DNA of 64,000 bases from Amoebidium appalachense (Eukaryota; Ichthyosporea): NCBI GenBank assembly GCA_963693365.1, contig CAVNZM010000010.1, positions 1,984,001 to 2,048,000 of the forward strand. Direction: 5' to 3'. Below are positions 49,600 to 64,000 of the stretch, piece by piece (position 1 is the first letter of the stretch; each line of letters begins with the position of its first letter). The notes under the pieces were generated by a model, which saw only the letters and a program-made list of their open reading frames with translations, was not told the DNA's origin and did no database searches. The translations under genes and the position numbers were made by a program.

Positions 49600-52010
49600 A
49601 ATCTGCACAAGCCAGGCCAGATTCACATCTCGTACTAGATACATGCACTAACTTTATTGTTGATGATTTGATAGATCTCGGTGATTATGCTGGCGGTGGT
49701 AGGAAGGAATATCCCGATGCTCTCTTGTTACCAAACACCACTCCCGCTAGACTAGGTGAACCCCTGTCTCAAAAGGAAAGCTTGCGCCGGCTTGCTAGTA
49801 TGAATCGATTTGGCCCCCCTGCTCGTATTATTGGTGATACCACTGGAGACCCCCTCATAGACTCTGATAAGTATTTCTCGGAACTGTTTAAAGATAGGAC
49901 CCCCGCTCAGAAACCTATTGTGTGGCCTGTAGACCCATCTATCCCCATAGAATCGATCCTCCCCTTTTTCAGTCCCGATGCCATATGGTCTGTGATATCT
50001 AGTTATAGCTCTAGTAAGTCTTGTGGACCTGATGGACTCCCTGCTGGGTTTCTTAAAATCCTTGTTCCCTCCTACCCACAAAAGGAAAGTGATCGTGCTA
50101 TTAAACCTGATCTTACTATCATGTTAAGCTCTCTCTTTTCTTGGTGTGTTAAATGTGGACATGTCCCGTCATCTTGGTTAGATACCTTAGTGATCCCCAT
50201 AGTTAAGAAGGACTCTGAGGGCCCCATATCATCCTTTCGCCCCATTACACTAACCCAGGTTGTTCGTAGATTCTTTGAAGCTTGCTTACTTAGGTTATTT
50301 GCACATCACCCTAGGTTTCAATCTATTCTTCACATACACCCATGCCAATCCGCTTTTCGTAAAAACAATTCATGTTATGTTCAAATAATGGCACTGCACG
50401 ATTCTATGCAAGTTGGTGCACAATATGTTGGCTTTATTGATTGGAAAACTGCTTACGATTCTGTCTCCCCTGGTCTCCTATGGGAAAAGCTTGCTGCACG
50501 GGGTGTACCACACTGCATTGGTGTTCTGTTAGAAGCACTCTTGTCTCAAACCTATGGTAGAGCTGTGGTTAATGGGCATCTTTCATATGGTTTTGCTCGT
50601 ACTAGAGGTCTCTTGCAGGGTTCATTGCTTAGCCCCTTTTTGTTTAACCTATTTATAGATGATTTGGCTGTCAAGATTTACGCCGAAAACGATGACCCTA
50701 TTAATAACTTTCCGCCTGCACTTCTCTATGCTGATGATCTGTCCCTCCTTGCCCGTACCCCTAGACGCCTGCAAAGATTGTTCGATGTAGTGTCAGAGTG
50801 GTGCAAGGCAAACCTTATGATCCTTAACATAGACAAATGTGGTGTTCTTGTACCTGATATAGCTAACAATTTACACACATTTACATTATCATCTAAACCT
50901 GTACCTATAGTTCCAGAATACAAATATCTTGGTGTTCCGGTTGATTCTGTTGGTGTTATGTTTCCCCATATGGTCGAAAAGAGGGTAGAGTTGGCTCGTA
51001 AGCGGTTAGCTTTCTTCTCGGCTAATATTTTTAAAGACACACCCCTCCATCCTTCTATTAGACTTACATTTATTCGCACTTTTGTCTTCCCGGCATGTGA
51101 ATATGGTTTACCCCTTCTCGCCGCTTGGATCAAGAAAGAGAGAACTAGAGCGCTTAAACCCTTGGCAAATTTCCTTGAAGCAGAAGTTGCCTCCTTTCTA
51201 TCTAACAACTGTTGTAAACCTGGGCCTGTAACGCTCTCGATATATGGTCTGGTCCCAATAGCTGCTAGAGTATCCTATCTCGCGCTGAAATTCAATAAGC
51301 ACATAAGCCGCTTAAAGAAGTATTTGCCCTCCCACCCTCTCTTCTCTATCCGACCTGTCCCCTCCTCACCTCTCCCCTCTTTCCTCCCCTCTCTCTCCCC
51401 TTCTCCCCTGGGCACAAATACAAATAAACCCCGCAATAGTGTGTGTGTGACTTTGGACTGCCACTTACTTATTAAACATGTACACAATCACAAGATAATC
51501 ACGCAATATAACAAATGGAAAAAGATACCACACGACACTAGACCCGATGAAAGCATACACCTTGAAAAACTAAGCCTTATGTCTCGTTTTATATATACTG
51601 ACCGCCTCAACCATATTGCCAAATATGGCACTCGCAAGTGTATAACACCTAAATACATATTACCTTCCTGTAGAACTGGTCTTTCTCTAGCTGATGGTAT
51701 TATTGATCAATTACCACGCTTTTACTGTACACGTGCTATACAGTGGAGATCTAATAAGTATAAGGTGGCATCATTTGCATGCCCAAACAACACACACACA
51801 CACCAGTTTAACCGGTCATGTATCGCCAAATGTAGTTTGATAGACCACATAATACCGCAACACACACACGTCACATTCACAACAGACACCCAGAAAGATA
51901 GCCTACCTGTAAATTACAACATCCTTGATTTTATACTAAACACGCGTAACTACGACCTGTTTATTAGATGTATTGATTGGCTTGAGAAACACATCACTAC
52001 AAAATTATAG
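49587..52010 (+). CDS. LINE reverse transcriptase (807 codons)
   Basis: Long intact frame with all core reverse transcriptase blocks: KSCGPDGLPAGFLK, FRPITLTQV, AFRKNNSCY, FIDWKTAYDSV (first catalytic Asp), GLLQGSLLSPFLFNLFIDDL, the active site YADD in ALLYADDLSLL, and NIDKCGVLV. No RNase H motif is evident. The C-terminal 300 residues are less conserved, and I see no clear zinc knuckle. The enzyme copies element RNA at the nicked target. Confidence 0.92.
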   Translation: MRLLESAQARPDSHLVLDTCTNFIVDDLIDLGDYAGGGRKEYPDALLLPNTTPARLGEPLSQKESLRRLASMNRFGPPARIIGDTTGDPLIDSDKYFSELFKDRTPAQKPIVWPVDPSIPIESILPFFSPDAIWSVISSYSSSKSCGPDGLPAGFLKILVPSYPQKESDRAIKPDLTIMLSSLFSWCVKCGHVPSSWLDTLVIPIVKKDSEGPISSFRPITLTQVVRRFFEACLLRLFAHHPRFQSILHIHPCQSAFRKNNSCYVQIMALHDSMQVGAQYVGFIDWKTAYDSVSPGLLWEKLAARGVPHCIGVLLEALLSQTYGRAVVNGHLSYGFARTRGLLQGSLLSPFLFNLFIDDLAVKIYAENDDPINNFPPALLYADDLSLLARTPRRLQRLFDVVSEWCKANLMILNIDKCGVLVPDIANNLHTFTLSSKPVPIVPEYKYLGVPVDSVGVMFPHMVEKRVELARKRLAFFSANIFKDTPLHPSIRLTFIRTFVFPACEYGLPLLAAWIKKERTRALKPLANFLEAEVASFLSNNCCKPGPVTLSIYGLVPIAARVSYLALKFNKHISRLKKYLPSHPLFSIRPVPSSPLPSFLPSLSPSPLGTNTNKPRNSVCVTLDCHLLIKHVHNHKIITQYNKWKKIPHDTRPDESIHLEKLSLMSRFIYTDRLNHIAKYGTRKCITPKYILPSCRTGLSLADGIIDQLPRFYCTRAIQWRSNKYKVASFACPNNTHTHQFNRSCIAKCSLIDHIIPQHTHVTFTTDTQKDSLPVNYNILDFILNTRNYDLFIRCIDWLEKHITTKL

Positions 52011-52030
52011 CGCACGCGCACACACACACA

Positions 52031-52083
<53 letters not shown>

Positions 52084-52115
52084 CCAGCTGATACCGAGTG
52101 TCCCGAGGGGAGCCC

Positions 52116-52157
<42 letters not shown>

Positions 52158-52158
<1 letters not shown>

Positions 52159-52801
52159 GGGGAACCCCAACTAATTGATTTCTCCTTGTAGTCTTTATGG
52201 TGTCTCGTAGAGAAAGTAAACCCTGATATATAGTCACCACCCGACATCTATGTACGTGATCATGATATACCGCTGAGGGGATATTCCGAGCAAACCCCCC
52301 CCCCCCCATACCTGAGACTGGTTCTCTTTGCCTCGAGTAAACAGCGTAAACCCCCCTTGTAACTCCCCGGCTTCTGCTGCGGATAAGTCGAAAAGGGAAC
52401 TTCAACAGAGGTTTTGAAGAGCTTTAACTTGTATACGTCTTCCATACACAGGTGTTGGTTACTGACGTTGGCTGGCCCTTTTGCTCTTTTTGTTTACTGC
52501 GCCCCTACTTGCTGTATTTGTTCTGTTGTTTCCTGCTCCAACGCCTCCCGGAGCTCTGGCAGAACATTGCCTGTTATGTTCACACGGCAGTTCCGTTTTC
52601 AAAACATGTGCATCTGAGCCAGCCTCAATTTCCTCAACCCAGCCTCCTACGGTCTTTCCTGGTTTGGAAGCAGTTAGCAGACCTAAAGTTTACCAGATTC
52701 CAGTTTCATATACATGAGCATGACACGTGCATAATATGCCCTGACTAGTACAATTTGTTTAGTCCTATGCCCGAAATGGTGCACCCGAAGAAAACAACAA
52801 A
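52158..52801. other. Region between the LINE and the kinase gene
   Basis: Includes two overlapping open frames at 52414-52748 that begin after a CAG. Neither resembles a known protein, and I see no matching exon upstream. Promoter elements for the kinase gene are expected here but none is certain. Confidence 0.4.
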
Positions 52802-63525
<10,724 letters not shown>

Positions 63526-64000
63526 GGCTGCTTATGCAAACAAAGACGGGAAGTACATGTGTAGGTTCATATTCTTCCCATACATATAGACCGATGAAAT
63601 TATTTCAGAGTGTGTATCTCGGCCCCAATGCACTACACAGACATGCGTGCATCCTGCCTAGAATCCCTATTCCTTTTTAGCATAAGTACATCTCTCGGTG
63701 GATGTTAGATGTTTCTCATGTCGGTGACGAAAGGGTCCTTTTTTCCCTTGTGTGTTTCCTGTGTTTTTGGCTGGTTGGGTGGGTGGGTGGGTGGGTACGA
63801 GTGTTTGGGCGTATATGTGGGTGGGTGGGTTGGTGTGAACGACGGAATCATTCTGTGTGCGTGTGTAAACGCACCTAGCTATTCTAATTGTTTACAGGTA
63901 CCCTTTTGGACTATCACTTTTGCTTTCTAGCATGCACATCCATAAATACCCCCCCCCCCCCCCCCCCTCCCCCCCCCCCCTCCCTCCCTCGCTCCCCCCT
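63526..64000. other. Downstream flank of the kinase gene
   Basis: Mixed sequence with a TGGG-rich stretch (about 63770-63835) and a C-rich tract from about 63949 to the window end. If the kinase gene used another frame, a short exon at 63898-63930 could belong to it. Nothing else is supported. Confidence 0.4.

Larger units (their letters stand above)
47628..52157 (+). mobile_element. LINE (non-LTR) retrotransposon, about 4.5 kb
   Basis: Contains ORF1, an APE-type endonuclease frame, a reverse transcriptase frame, a CA microsatellite and a 38-nt poly-A tail (52120-52157), all on the plus strand. The 8-bp sequence CGGGGAAC occurs just before the proposed 5' end (47620-47627) and right after the A tail (52158-52165), and is a plausible target-site duplication. 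The element looks nearly full length. Its AT-richer composition contrasts with the viral island. The clade is not determined. Confidence 0.85.

Noticed and set aside
52414-52748. Overlapping frames of 67-98 codons after a possible acceptor
   Set aside because: No family resemblance, no matching upstream exon and no consistent phase. It is reported only as unassigned sequence.

Overview
The window looks like nuclear DNA of a eukaryote, probably unicellular. Its protein-coding genes are split into many short exons with GT-AG introns, use the standard stop codons (TAA, TAG and TGA all occur), and sit in DNA saturated with (GT)n/(CA)n microsatellites and very long poly-G/poly-C runs. I cannot name the species. 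Nearly all of the long Cys-Val, Thr-His, poly-Pro and poly-Gly open frames are translations of these repeats and are not genes.

Layout. (1) About 1.3-13.7 kb, plus strand: an aquaporin/glycerol-facilitator-type channel in about 15 small exons, with atypical pore motifs (NPG and NAA) and a long extra segment in one loop. (2) 15.8-19.3 kb, minus strand: a short copine-like gene that encodes only the first C2 domain. (3) 22.4-38.9 kb, plus strand: a complete copine (18 exons, 711 aa: C2-C2-VWA plus a Pro/Tyr/Gly-rich tail). The two copines are head to head, share their first intron positions, and are separated by 3.1 kb containing a long inverted-repeat element. (4) 39.7-46 kb: GC-rich, almost microsatellite-free foreign DNA in two parts. 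The first is a tyrosine-recombinase transposon with split direct repeats. The second is a compact two-strand cluster that looks viral (basic protein, secreted-type serine protease, YqaJ exonuclease, small membrane protein, DUF5760-like protein). Most of its larger genes carry frameshifts. (5) 47.6-52.2 kb: a long LINE retrotransposon (ORF1, APE endonuclease, reverse transcriptase, A tail). (6) 52.8-63.5 kb, plus strand: a 12-exon gene for a 379-aa protein with an N-terminal P-loop kinase of polynucleotide-kinase type followed by a HAD-like domain that seems to have lost its catalytic aspartates. All intron phases join without a break.

The most unusual feature of the whole window is the intron architecture. 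G/GT-rich tracts often start exactly at the donor and C/CA-rich tracts often end exactly at the acceptor, so many introns carry complementary arms that could fold and bring the splice sites together. Several TIR elements, a near-identical 337-bp poly-C-ended repeat in two different genes, and a minisatellite ending in a telomere-like motif also sit in introns or between genes.
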